This document shows, piece after piece, positions 13,354-20,942 of a stretch of 22,422 nt of DNA. Numbering within the stretch: position 1 is the first letter of the stretch; each line of letters begins with the position of its first letter. The translations under genes and the position numbers were made by a program. The notes below the pieces were generated by a model. The model was not told the origin of the DNA. It ran no database searches and saw only the letters and a program-made list of their open reading frames with translations. This DNA comes from Yinghuangia elevatio (GTDB taxonomy: Bacteria; Actinomycetota; Actinomycetes; Streptomycetales; Streptomycetaceae): assembly GCF_040649515.1 (NCBI RefSeq), contig NZ_JBEZFP010000148.1, positions 1 through 22,422 of the forward strand, written 5' to 3'.

Positions 13354-16300
13354 GTGTCGTCACAGTCCCCTAGCAACCCGATGGCCAGCTTCGGCCCCAA
13401 CGAGTGGCTTGTCGACGAGATCTACCAGCAGTACCTACAGGATCCCAATTCTGTGGACCGTGCCTGGTGGGATTTCTTCGCCGACTACAAGCCCAGCGGA
13501 GACGCGGTAACCGCACCCGCCGCAGACTCGTCGAACCGGAGCGGTCCCATCACCACCAGCACTCCGAGTGCGCCCGGCGCCGCCGGCACCGCGCCCGCAC
13601 CGAGCCAGGCCGCAGCCGCGGCAGCCCCCGCCACCGTTCCCGCGGCTCCGGCAGCCGCCGGTGCGGCGGCGACGACACCGGCACCGGCGTCCAGCCATCC
13701 GATGGTCACCAGCGGCGTATCGACCAACGCCGCCGCGACCGCCGGCAGCGCGGCCCCTGCCAAGCCGACGCCGGCCGACCCGCCGCCCGCCAAGCCGAAG
13801 TCGGCCGCCCCGGCGCCGGCCCCGGCCGGCGCGGGCCCCGAGACCGTGGCCATCAAGGGCCCGGCCGCGCGCGTCGTGACCAACATGGACGCGAGCCTCG
13901 TCATCCCCACCGCGACCAGCGTGCGCGCCGTTCCGGCGAAGCTGCTGATCGACAACCGCATCGTGGTGAACAACCACCTCAAGCGGGCCCGCGGCGGCAA
14001 GGTCTCGTTCACGCACTTCATCGGGTACGCGCTGGTCCAGGCGCTCAAGACGATGCCGGCGATGAACCACGGCTACCAGGAGAAGGACGGCAAGCCCTTC
14101 CTGGTCAAGCCCGAGCACATCAACCTCGGCCTCGCGATCGACCTGACCAAGCCCAACGGCGACCGGCAGCTGGTCGTGGCGGCGATCAAGAAGGCCGAAG
14201 AGATGGACTTCTTCGGCTTCTGGCAGGCGTACGAGGACATCGTGCGCCGCGCCCGCGCCAACAAGCTCACGGTGGACGACTTCCAGGGCGTCACGGTCTC
14301 GCTGACCAACCCGGGCGGCATCGGCACGGTGCACTCCGTCCCGCGCCTCATGCCCGGCCAGGGCACGATCGTCGGCGTCGGCGCGATGGAGTACCCGGCG
14401 GAGTTCCAGGGCGCGTCCTCGGACACGATGGCCCGCCTCGCGGTCAGCAAGATCCTCACCCTGACCAGCACCTACGACCACCGGATCATCCAGGGTGCGC
14501 AGTCGGGCGAGTTCCTGCGTCGCATGCACCAGCTCCTCCTGGGCGAGGGCGGGTTCTACGACGAGATCTTCGCCTCCCTGCGCATCCCGTACGAGCCGGT
14601 GCGCTGGGTGCAGGACATCTCCGCGAGCCACGAGGACGACGTCAACAAGACGGCGCGCGTGCAGGAGCTGATCCACTCGTACCGCGTGCGCGGCCACCTG
14701 ATGGCCGACACCGACCCGCTCGAGTACAAGCAGCGCCGCCACCCGGACCTCGACGTCGTCGAGCACGGGCTGACGCTGTGGGACCTGGAGCGCGAGTTCG
14801 CGGTCGGCGGCTTCGCCGGGCAGTCGATGATGACGCTGCGCGAGGTGCTCGGCGTGCTGCGCGACTCGTACTGCCGCACCGTCGGCGTCGAGTACATGCA
14901 CATCCAGGACCCGCAGCAGCGCAGCTGGATCCAGCACCGCATCGAGCTGCCGCACACCAAGCCGGACCGCGAGGACCAGCTCCGGGTGCTGCGCAAGCTC
15001 AACGCGGCCGAGGCGTTCGAGACGTTCCTCGCCACCAAGTACGTCGGCCAGAAGCGCTTCTCGCTGGAGGGCGGCGAGTCGACGATCCCGCTGCTCGACG
15101 CGATCCTGTCGTCGGCCGCCGAGGCGGGCCTCGACGAGGTCTCGATCGGCATGGCCCACCGCGGCCGCCTCAACGTGCTGACCAACATCGTCGGCAAGAG
15201 CTACGCGCAGGTCTTCCGCGAGTTCGAGGGCAACATCGACCCCAAGTCGATGCACGGCTCGGGCGACGTGAAGTACCACCTGGGCGCGGAGGGCACGTTC
15301 ACCTCCGAGGACGGCGCGCAGGTCAAGGTGTCGCTGGTGGCGAATCCGTCGCACCTGGAGGCCGTCAACCCGGTCCTCGAGGGCGTCGTACGCGCCAAGC
15401 AGGACATCATCGACATGGCCGGAGCCGGCTTCACCGTGCTGCCGCTGCTGCTGCACGGCGACGCGGCCTTCGCCGGCCAGGGCGTCGTGGCCGAGACGCT
15501 GAACATGTCGCAGCTGCGCGGCTACCGCACCGGCGGCACCGTGCACGTGGTGATCAACAACCAGGTCGGCTTCACCGCCGCCCCGGCCGCGTCGCGCTCG
15601 TCGATGTACGCCACCGACGTGGCCCGCATGGTCGAGGCGCCGATCTTCCACGTGAACGGCGACGACCCCGAGGCGTGCGTGCGCGTCGCGCAACTGGCGT
15701 TCGAGTACCGGCAGGCGTTCCACAAGGACGTCGTGATCGACCTCATCTGCTACCGCCGCCGCGGCCACAACGAGGCCGACAACCCGTCGTTCACGCAGCC
15801 GCTCATGTACGACCTGATCGACAAGAAGCGCTCGGTCCGCAAGCTCTACACCGAGGCGCTGATCGGCCGCGGCGACATCACCGTCGAAGAGGCCGAACAG
15901 GCGCTGAAGGACTACCAGGACCAGCTGGAGAAGGTGTTCGCGGAGGTCCGCGAGGCCACCACCGCGCAGCCCTTGGCGCACGCCGCGCCGCAGGAGCTGC
16001 CGGAGTTCCCGGCGTCCGCGCAGACCGCGATCGCCGCCGAGACGGTCAAGCGCATCGTCGAGTCGCAGATCTCGCTGCCCGACGGCTTCACCGTGCACCC
16101 GCGCCTGCAGCCGCAGTTGCAGCGCCGCGCGGCGATGGTCGAGGACGGCACGATCGACTGGGCGATGGGCGAGACGCTCGCGTTCGGCTCGCTGCTGATG
16201 GAGGGCCACCCGGTCCGCCTGGTCGGCCAGGACTCGCGCCGCGGCACGTTCGGCCAGCGCCACGCAGTGCTGGTGGACCGCGACTCGGGCGGCGAGTGGA

Positions 16301-17184
16301 CGCCGCTGGCGAACCTCACGCCCGAGCAGGCGAAGTACACCGTCTACGACTCGCTGCTCAGCGAGTTCGCGGCGATGGGCTTCGAGTACGGCTACTCGCT
16401 GGCGCGGCCCAACGCGCTGGTGCTGTGGGAGGCGCAGTTCGGCGACTTCGCCAACGGCGCGCAGACCATCATGGACGAGTTCATCTCGTCGGCCGAGCAG
16501 AAGTGGAACCAGCACTCCGGTGTGGTCCTGCTGCTGCCGCACGGCTTCGAGGGCCAGGGCCCGGACCACAGCTCGGCGCGCATCGAGCGCTACCTCCAGC
16601 TGTGCGCCCAGAACAACATGACGGTCGCGTCGCCCACGCTGCCCAGCAACTACTTCCACCTGCTGCGCTGGCAGACGCACAACCCGCACCACAAGCCGCT
16701 CGTGGTGTTCACCCCGAAGTCGATGCTGCGTCTCAAGGCCGCGGCGTCGAAGATCGAGGAGTTCACCTCCGGCGAGTTCCGCCCCGTCATCGGCGACACC
16801 ACGGTGGACCCGTCGAAGGTGCGCCGCGTGGTCATGACGTCCGGCAAGTTCTACTACGACCTGGAGTCCGCGCGGACCAAGTCGGGTGTCGACGACGTCG
16901 CGATCGTGCGCGTCGAGCGGCTGTACCCGCTCCCGGTCGAGGAGATGCGCGCCGAGCTGACCCGGTACGGCATGGACCGGTACGGCAACGGCCTGGAGCT
17001 CGTGTGGGCCCAGGAGGAGCCGGCCAACCAGGGCCCGTGGCCGTTCATCGCGCTCAACCTGGTCGAGGCGGGGCTGCCGACGCCGCGCCGCATCGCCCGC
17101 CCGGCGGCGTCGTCGCCCGCGGTCGGCTCGGCCAAGCGCCACGAGGCCGAGCAGCAGGAGCTGGTCGCCGAGGCGTTCAAGTAG
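13354..17184 (+). CDS. kgd: Multifunctional 2-oxoglutarate dehydrogenase / decarboxylase (Kgd, E1-E2 fusion)
   Basis: This encodes 1276 residues, as in actinobacterial Kgd. The N-terminus has the conserved FGPNEWLVDEIYQQYLQDP segment that anchors the protein to partner subunits. An Ala/Pro-rich linker follows (about 47-165). The E2-like succinyltransferase core (about 165-420) carries the catalytic His at about residue 376 in TSTYDHRIIQG. The E1 thiamine-diphosphate part begins at about 435: GMAHRGRLNVLTNIVGK, HGDAAFAGQGVVAETLN (Asp at about 703 binds the cofactor metal), HVVINNQVGFT and RRRGHNEADNPSFTQP. There is no lipoyl domain, as is normal for this fusion. It oxidises 2-oxoglutarate to succinyl-CoA in the TCA cycle together with DlaT and Lpd. 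GTG 13354 (VSSQSPSNP) is the family start; the TTG at 13303 adds non-homologous residues. Confidence 0.97.
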   Translation: MSSQSPSNPMASFGPNEWLVDEIYQQYLQDPNSVDRAWWDFFADYKPSGDAVTAPAADSSNRSGPITTSTPSAPGAAGTAPAPSQAAAAAAPATVPAAPAAAGAAATTPAPASSHPMVTSGVSTNAAATAGSAAPAKPTPADPPPAKPKSAAPAPAPAGAGPETVAIKGPAARVVTNMDASLVIPTATSVRAVPAKLLIDNRIVVNNHLKRARGGKVSFTHFIGYALVQALKTMPAMNHGYQEKDGKPFLVKPEHINLGLAIDLTKPNGDRQLVVAAIKKAEEMDFFGFWQAYEDIVRRARANKLTVDDFQGVTVSLTNPGGIGTVHSVPRLMPGQGTIVGVGAMEYPAEFQGASSDTMARLAVSKILTLTSTYDHRIIQGAQSGEFLRRMHQLLLGEGGFYDEIFASLRIPYEPVRWVQDISASHEDDVNKTARVQELIHSYRVRGHLMADTDPLEYKQRRHPDLDVVEHGLTLWDLEREFAVGGFAGQSMMTLREVLGVLRDSYCRTVGVEYMHIQDPQQRSWIQHRIELPHTKPDREDQLRVLRKLNAAEAFETFLATKYVGQKRFSLEGGESTIPLLDAILSSAAEAGLDEVSIGMAHRGRLNVLTNIVGKSYAQVFREFEGNIDPKSMHGSGDVKYHLGAEGTFTSEDGAQVKVSLVANPSHLEAVNPVLEGVVRAKQDIIDMAGAGFTVLPLLLHGDAAFAGQGVVAETLNMSQLRGYRTGGTVHVVINNQVGFTAAPAASRSSMYATDVARMVEAPIFHVNGDDPEACVRVAQLAFEYRQAFHKDVVIDLICYRRRGHNEADNPSFTQPLMYDLIDKKRSVRKLYTEALIGRGDITVEEAEQALKDYQDQLEKVFAEVREATTAQPLAHAAPQELPEFPASAQTAIAAETVKRIVESQISLPDGFTVHPRLQPQLQRRAAMVEDGTIDWAMGETLAFGSLLMEGHPVRLVGQDSRRGTFGQRHAVLVDRDSGGEWTPLANLTPEQAKYTVYDSLLSEFAAMGFEYGYSLARPNALVLWEAQFGDFANGAQTIMDEFISSAEQKWNQHSGVVLLLPHGFEGQGPDHSSARIERYLQLCAQNNMTVASPTLPSNYFHLLRWQTHNPHHKPLVVFTPKSMLRLKAAASKIEEFTSGEFRPVIGDTTVDPSKVRRVVMTSGKFYYDLESARTKSGVDDVAIVRVERLYPLPVEEMRAELTRYGMDRYGNGLELVWAQEEPANQGPWPFIALNLVEAGLPTPRRIARPAASSPAVGSAKRHEAEQQELVAEAFK

Positions 17185-17193
17185 CAGCGGCAC

Positions 17194-17223
17194 CCCGGAC
17201 CGCGCACGGTCCGGGCGGTATTT
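17194..17223 (+). terminator. kgd terminator
   Basis: CCCGGACCG (17194-17202), loop CGCA and CGGTCCGGG (17207-17215) form a perfect 9-bp stem ten bases after the kgd stop. GCGGTATTT follows, giving a short U run. This is a standard factor-independent terminator shape. Confidence 0.8.
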
Positions 17224-17225
17224 CC

Positions 17226-17270
17226 GACGGGTCCGCCCCGGCGCCTACGATGCGCCGGGGCGGACCCGTC
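17226..17270. terminator. Perfect 19-bp hairpin with -10-like loop
   Basis: Arms 17226-17244 and 17252-17270 are perfectly complementary over 19 bases; the seven-base loop is CTACGAT. The loop holds TACGAT, a good actinomycete -10 hexamer, with a weak TTCCGA 18 bases upstream. It may be a second terminator, the promoter of the next gene, or both. It lies 38 bases before the DUF6104 start. Confidence 0.6.
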
Positions 17271-17308
17271 CGTTCGTCCCTCAGTGGGCTCATCTATCGG
17301 GAGAGCAC

Positions 17309-17485
17309 GTGTACTTCACCGACCGGGGCATCGAGGAGCTGGAGAGCCGGCGCGGCGAGGAGGAGGTCACCTTCGCGTGGCTGGCCGAGCAGCTGCGTAC
17401 CTTCGTCGACCTCAACCCCGAGTTCGAGACCCCGGTCGAGCGCCTGGCCACCTGGCTCGCCCGGCTCGACGACGAGGACGACTGA
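17309..17485 (+). CDS. DUF6104 family small protein
   Basis: This encodes 58 residues from GTG (VYFTDRGIEELESRR). The central segment VTFAWLAEQLRTFVDLNPEFETPVERLATWLARL and acidic end DDEDD match the small conserved actinomycete family DUF6104, as I remember it, commonly found right after kgd. The protein is strongly acidic and mostly helical, with no signal peptide or membrane helix. Its function is unknown; a role linked to the 2-oxoglutarate dehydrogenase complex is only suggested by position. GGGAGAG lies just upstream of the GTG. A small hairpin (17502-17518) follows the stop. Confidence 0.85.
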   Translation: MYFTDRGIEELESRRGEEEVTFAWLAEQLRTFVDLNPEFETPVERLATWLARLDDEDD

Positions 17486-17501
17486 CACTGACCCGGTCGG
17501 T

Positions 17502-17518
17502 GCGCGGGCGGCCCGCGC
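17502..17518 (+). terminator. Short GC hairpin after DUF6104
   Basis: GCGCGGG (17502-17508), loop CGG and CCCGCGC (17512-17518) form a 7-bp stem 16 bases past the DUF6104 stop, in the gap to the convergent DUF4184 gene. There is no U run. It is a plausible weak terminator. Confidence 0.45.
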
Positions 17519-17594
17519 AACGCCTCGCGCGACGCCCCCTTGCTCGCCTCCGCATCCGCATCCGTCTAGGCACCCGCACCCGCTCCCGGCACGC

Positions 17595-18473
17595 TCATGC
17601 CGACGAGCGCGAGAGGCGCTGGGCGGTGGTGGCGCGCCACAGAAGCCAGGTCGTGCCGTAGAGGAGCAGCGCGACCGCGGTCCAGCGGCCGAAGCCGGTG
17701 GCGAAGTAGAAGCCGAAGACGTCGAAGGGCTGTTCGACGTGGGAGTGGGAGGCGCGTACGGCGCCGACCGTGCCCGCCAGGACCAGCGCGCCGGCCACCG
17801 CGGCGCGGGCGGCCACCGGGATGCGCATCGCGGGGCGGGGCGGATGCGCGGGGAGCGCGGCGTACCGGCGCAGGCCCCACCAGGTGAGGGCGATCAGGCC
17901 GACGAAGGTGCTCGTGTACTGGAGCACGCTGAACCACGGGCGGCCGTCGGGCAGGAAGCTCGGCTCGCGCAGCCAGGGCGCGACGTCGGCGACGCCGGGG
18001 TCGCCGTGGTGCGTCCAGGCGTCCCAGAAGATGTGGGTCGTCGAGCCGATCCACGCGGACACCGCGAACCAGCCCGCGGTGCCCAGGAGTTCACCGGCGA
18101 CCGGGCGGCCTTCGCGGCGGGCGGCGCGCAGGTCGGCGGGGAGGCGGGGCAGCAGGGGCGTCTCGACGCGCGCGCCTACCGCCTCCGGCAGGAGGGCCAG
18201 GAGCGGGCGCAGGAGCAGCAGGTGCCAGACGGCGACCGCGAGCGCGGTGAGCGCGAGGTTGTGCATCAGGACGCCTGGGACCACCGCGTGGGTGTCCTGC
18301 CGGGTGAACGAGAACGGCAGGAAGCCGAAGTCGAAGAAGAGCACCGCGTCCGGGACCATCGTGGCGAAGGCCATCGCCGACGCGACTAGCGGCCCGCGCC
18401 GCTCCCCGGTACCTGTCCGCGTCCCCGACTGCATGGGCAGCACGGCGGCGATGTGGCTCACGGTGAACGGCAT
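17595..18473 (-). CDS. DUF4184 family membrane protein
   Basis: This encodes 292 residues. It opens with MPFTVSHIAAVLPM and continues with SAMAFATMVPDAVLFF, then HNLALTALAVAVWHLLLL and the motif THIFWDAWTHHG. This set of conserved His/Asp residues at membrane boundaries is typical of DUF4184 and resembles metal-dependent membrane hydrolases of the YdjM/LexA-binding type in outline. Six or so hydrophobic segments are seen. The biochemical role is unknown. The start ATG 18473 fits the family's first motif. It converges with DUF6104 and diverges from the DUF4097-padR operon, with 273 bases between. Confidence 0.9.
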   Translation of the reverse strand: MPFTVSHIAAVLPMQSGTRTGTGERRGPLVASAMAFATMVPDAVLFFDFGFLPFSFTRQDTHAVVPGVLMHNLALTALAVAVWHLLLLRPLLALLPEAVGARVETPLLPRLPADLRAARREGRPVAGELLGTAGWFAVSAWIGSTTHIFWDAWTHHGDPGVADVAPWLREPSFLPDGRPWFSVLQYTSTFVGLIALTWWGLRRYAALPAHPPRPAMRIPVAARAAVAGALVLAGTVGAVRASHSHVEQPFDVFGFYFATGFGRWTAVALLLYGTTWLLWRATTAQRLSRSSA

Positions 18474-18611
18474 TCACGGTCCTGGACGTCGGGGGCGTGG
18501 TCGTGGGAAGTGCGGCGGCCCCTCGGACGCGTCGTCGGAGCTCCCCGCCTGACACTGCCCGACCGCCATCTCCCCGGTTGTAGGACTCGCGGGAACAGCC
18601 GGTGGTTCCCG

Positions 18612-18680
18612 GCCTCTTGACGCCTCGTCAACGCGATATATCGTGGATGGCGGGGGCACGCGATATATCGCGTATCGCGG
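18612..18680 (+). promoter_or_regulatory. DUF4097-padR promoter with twin CGATATATCG operators
   Basis: CGATATATCG occurs at 18634-18643 and 18661-18670, centres 27 bases apart. The second is extended to the perfect 16-bp palindrome ACGCGATATATCGCGT (18658-18673); the first matches that except at its right end. A -35 TTGACG (18617-18622) and a -10-like TATCGT (18639-18644) are 16 bases apart, so the first palindrome covers the -10. Autoregulation by the PadR protein of the same operon is the simplest reading; it could also affect the divergent DUF4184 gene. Confidence 0.65.
18618..18630. promoter_or_regulatory. Inverted repeat TGACG-CCT-CGTCA (shared motif, copy 3)
   Basis: An exact match to the shared motif, extended by T and A to TTGACG-CCT-CGTCAA (18617-18631). 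Its left arm is the candidate -35 box, and it ends three bases before the first CGATATATCG palindrome. Two different regulators may therefore meet at this promoter. Confidence 0.55.
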
Positions 18681-18746
18681 CCGCCGGACCATCCACCAGG
18701 CCATGGTGCGCCCTGCCGCGCACGGCCGGAAGGGGAGGGGGGATTC

Positions 18747-19571
18747 ATGTCCCAGTGGACCGTCGCCGAACCGCAGGTGCTCGACTTCGATCCCGTGCGC
18801 GTCGTACGCGTACGCGCGGTCGCCGGAATCGTCGACGTCGTGGGCACGGACGGACCGGCTCGGCTGGAGGTCTCGGCGGTGGAGGGGCCGCCGCTCGACG
18901 TCCGCCACGAGGAGGCGTCCGCCGAACTCGTGGTCGGATACGACGACCTCACCTGGAAGAACCCGAAGACCTGGCTCGACCGCCAGGTCCACGGCCGCAG
19001 TTGCACGGTCTCGCTGGCCGTGCCGTGGGACTGCACGATCGACGTCGCGGTCATGTCCGCGCACGCCACGGTCTCCGGGATGCACGGCGGTGTGACCGTG
19101 CGCAGCGTCGCGGGCGGCATCACCCTGGTCGGCCTGACCGGCTCGGTCGACGCCGCGACGGTGGCCGGCAACCTCGAAGCCGAGTCGCTGGCGGGCGACT
19201 TCCAGGTCGCCACGGTCTCGGGCGACCTCACGTTGGTCGAGGGCACGGGCGGCCGCGTCCGCGCGCACTCGGTCTCCGGCGCGATGGTGATGGACCTTGA
19301 CGCGTTCGGCCGCAACGATGTGCACCTGTCGACGATTTCGGGGGCGCTGACGGTACGCCTGCCGCATGACGGCGACATGGATGTCGACGTCCGCTCGTCG
19401 GGCGGCACGGTCGGTTCGGCGTTCGAGGGGCTCACCGCCCGCACCGCGTTCGGAACCTCGCGGCTGGTGGGCACGTTGGGCGGAGGGACGGGCCGTCTGA
19501 GGATCAACTCGGTGTCCGGCGACGTCGCCCTGCTGCGGCGTCCCGCACCGGAAGGAAAGGTAAGCGTATGA
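18747..19571 (+). CDS. DUF4097 beta-strand repeat protein
   Basis: This encodes 274 residues. After a short N-terminal domain, a series of repeats of the form V-x-G-x-V-x-A-x-T-V-x-G-(D/N)-(L/V) runs from about residue 105 to 265, for example SVAGGITLVGLTGSVDAA and TVSGDLTLVEG. This is the right-handed beta-helix-like pattern of DUF4097. There is no signal peptide or membrane helix, so it is probably cytoplasmic. Such genes are frequently paired with PadR or sigma-factor genes; the function is not known. ATG 18747 has GGAGGGGGG upstream. The stop overlaps the padR start as ATGA, so the two are translationally coupled. Confidence 0.9.
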   Translation: MSQWTVAEPQVLDFDPVRVVRVRAVAGIVDVVGTDGPARLEVSAVEGPPLDVRHEEASAELVVGYDDLTWKNPKTWLDRQVHGRSCTVSLAVPWDCTIDVAVMSAHATVSGMHGGVTVRSVAGGITLVGLTGSVDAATVAGNLEAESLAGDFQVATVSGDLTLVEGTGGRVRAHSVSGAMVMDLDAFGRNDVHLSTISGALTVRLPHDGDMDVDVRSSGGTVGSAFEGLTARTAFGTSRLVGTLGGGTGRLRINSVSGDVALLRRPAPEGKVSV

Positions 19572-20653
19572 CCCCGGTCTTCGGCCACGGACGCCTTCGG
19601 CTGTACCTCCTCAAGCTGCTGGACGAGAGCCCGCGCCACGGGTACGAGATCATCCGGCTGCTCCAGGACCGCTTCCTCGGCCTGTACGCCCCCTCCGCCG
19701 GCACCGTGTACCCGCGCCTCGCGAAGCTGGAACAGGAAGGCCTGGTCACGCACTCGGTCGAGGGCGGCCGCAAGGTGTACCGCATCACCGACGCCGGCCG
19801 CGCCGAACTGGGCGAGCGCCAGGCGGAACTGGACGCCCTGGAGACCGAGATCCGCGAGTCGGTGTACGAGCGCGCGCGGGAGATCCGCGACGAGGTCCGC
19901 ACCTCGGCCCGCAACCTGCGCGACGAACTGCGCCAGGCGGCGCGCGACGTACGCGACGACGCGCACCGTCCGGGCGGCGGCCCCGGCGGCCGCCCGACCG
20001 CTCCCCCGTGGCGCGTCCCCGGCGGGGGCGGCAAGGACGACCCGATGTCGGCGTGGGCCAAGAGCCTCGGCCCCGCGCTCTCGCAGAAGATGGTCGACCT
20101 CGCGGAAGGTCTGGCCCAAGGACTTGCCGGCCTCACCGAGCAGCGGGCGCACCTGCTCGAGGAGGAGATCCGCAGGCGCTTCGGCCCGGACCCCGAGACG
20201 GACGACCGCTCCGACCCGTGGGCGGCGGAGACCGACCCCACCGACGAAACCGGCGGCGCGGCCGCGGCATCGGGGCCCGCCAAGACCACGGACCCGGCCC
20301 GCGGTTCCGGCGGGGACGGCCCGAGGCCGGGCACCGAGTCCGACCCGGGTTCCGGCTCCGGCTCGGAGCCCAACCCGAGGCCGGGCGCCAAGTCGGGCGG
20401 CGGCAAGTCCGGCAGCGGCAAGTCCGGCGGCGACACCAAGTCCGGTGCCGGTGCCAAGTCGGGTCCCAGGGGCGGCGGCAGGCACTCCATCCCCGACCTG
20501 GACCGCCACGTCCAGCGCCTCTTCGACCGCTTCCGCACCGAGATCGACACCGCCGCCGGCCACGCCGGCCTGACCCCGAGCCAGGTCGACCGAGCCCGCG
20601 ACGTCCTCGTCCAGGCCTGCTCCGACCTCAAGACCATCTTCGACGAACACTGA
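19568..20653 (+). CDS. PadR-family regulator with long low-complexity tail
   Basis: This encodes 361 residues; ordinary PadR regulators have 100-200. Residues 1-82 are a clear PadR winged helix (LKLLDESPRHGYEII, then SAGTVYPRLAKLEQEGLV and RKVYRITDAGRAEL). A charged coiled-coil-like region follows (83-131), with repeats of R-x2-R-D-E. A Gly/Pro linker leads to a second helical part (160-205). Residues 205-305 are low complexity and end in Lys-Ser-Gly repeats (270-300). The C-terminal helices (306-361) resemble the DUF4097/PadR partner tails I have seen in actinomycetes. It probably represses its own operon through the CGATATATCG palindromes. Confidence 0.9.
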   Translation: MTPVFGHGRLRLYLLKLLDESPRHGYEIIRLLQDRFLGLYAPSAGTVYPRLAKLEQEGLVTHSVEGGRKVYRITDAGRAELGERQAELDALETEIRESVYERAREIRDEVRTSARNLRDELRQAARDVRDDAHRPGGGPGGRPTAPPWRVPGGGGKDDPMSAWAKSLGPALSQKMVDLAEGLAQGLAGLTEQRAHLLEEEIRRRFGPDPETDDRSDPWAAETDPTDETGGAAAASGPAKTTDPARGSGGDGPRPGTESDPGSGSGSEPNPRPGAKSGGGKSGSGKSGGDTKSGAGAKSGPRGGGRHSIPDLDRHVQRLFDRFRTEIDTAAGHAGLTPSQVDRARDVLVQACSDLKTIFDEH

Positions 20654-20687
20654 TCCGCCGCCCAATTGCACGGCCGCACCGTGACAC

Positions 20688-20739
20688 CGCGAACGCCGAG
20701 CGCTCCTCCGATTTCAGGAGGGAGCACCCGGCGTTCGCG
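20688..20739 (+). terminator. Terminator of the DUF4097-padR operon
   Basis: Outer arms GCGAACGCCG (20689-20698) and CGGCGTTCGC (20729-20738) are perfect. Inner arms GCTCCTCC (20702-20709) and GGAGGGAGC (from 20717) pair with one bulge, leaving a short A/T loop. It lies 35 bases after the padR stop. Confidence 0.75.
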
Positions 20740-20889
20740 TGCACATGGAGTTCCATGGACGTGGGTTTGTCATCTCGGCAGGGTGGGGGAACTGGTGGAA
20801 TTTGTGGTGTTGTTGCGCAAACCGTTGGGTTCTCGGATGGAGACACACGGGGTGTCCGGGCGTTCGACCCGAACCGCAGGTGAAGTAGG

Positions 20890-20942
20890 GTTTGACTGCA
20901 CACAGTCATCTGACGCAACGTCATAAAGTACGGGGGGACAGG
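20890..20942 (+). promoter_or_regulatory. Promoter region of the DUF574 methyltransferase with two inverted repeats
   Basis: TGACTG-CACA-CAGTCA (20893-20908) is a perfect inverted repeat that includes TTGACT, a possible -35. Two bases later comes TGACG-CAA-CGTCA (20911-20923). TAAAGT (20924-20929) directly follows and could be the -10. A GGGGGGA ribosome site and GTG 20943 come next, so the leader would be very short. Confidence 0.5.
20911..20923. promoter_or_regulatory. Inverted repeat TGACG-CAA-CGTCA (shared motif, copy 4)
   Basis: An exact match to the shared motif, 19 bases before the GTG start of the DUF574 methyltransferase gene and directly followed by TAAAGT. It is the copy closest to a start codon, so occupancy would block initiation. 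Confidence 0.55.

Noticed and set aside
13435..17193. 1252-codon minus-strand frame opposite kgd
   Set aside because: Antisense shadow of a highly biased GC-rich gene; no domain and composition dominated by Arg, Leu, Val and His.
20270..20470. GC-rich repeats in the padR tail considered as a CRISPR-like or mobile repeat
   Set aside because: The repeats are in-frame Lys-Ser-Gly codons with no regular spacer length; they are coding low complexity.
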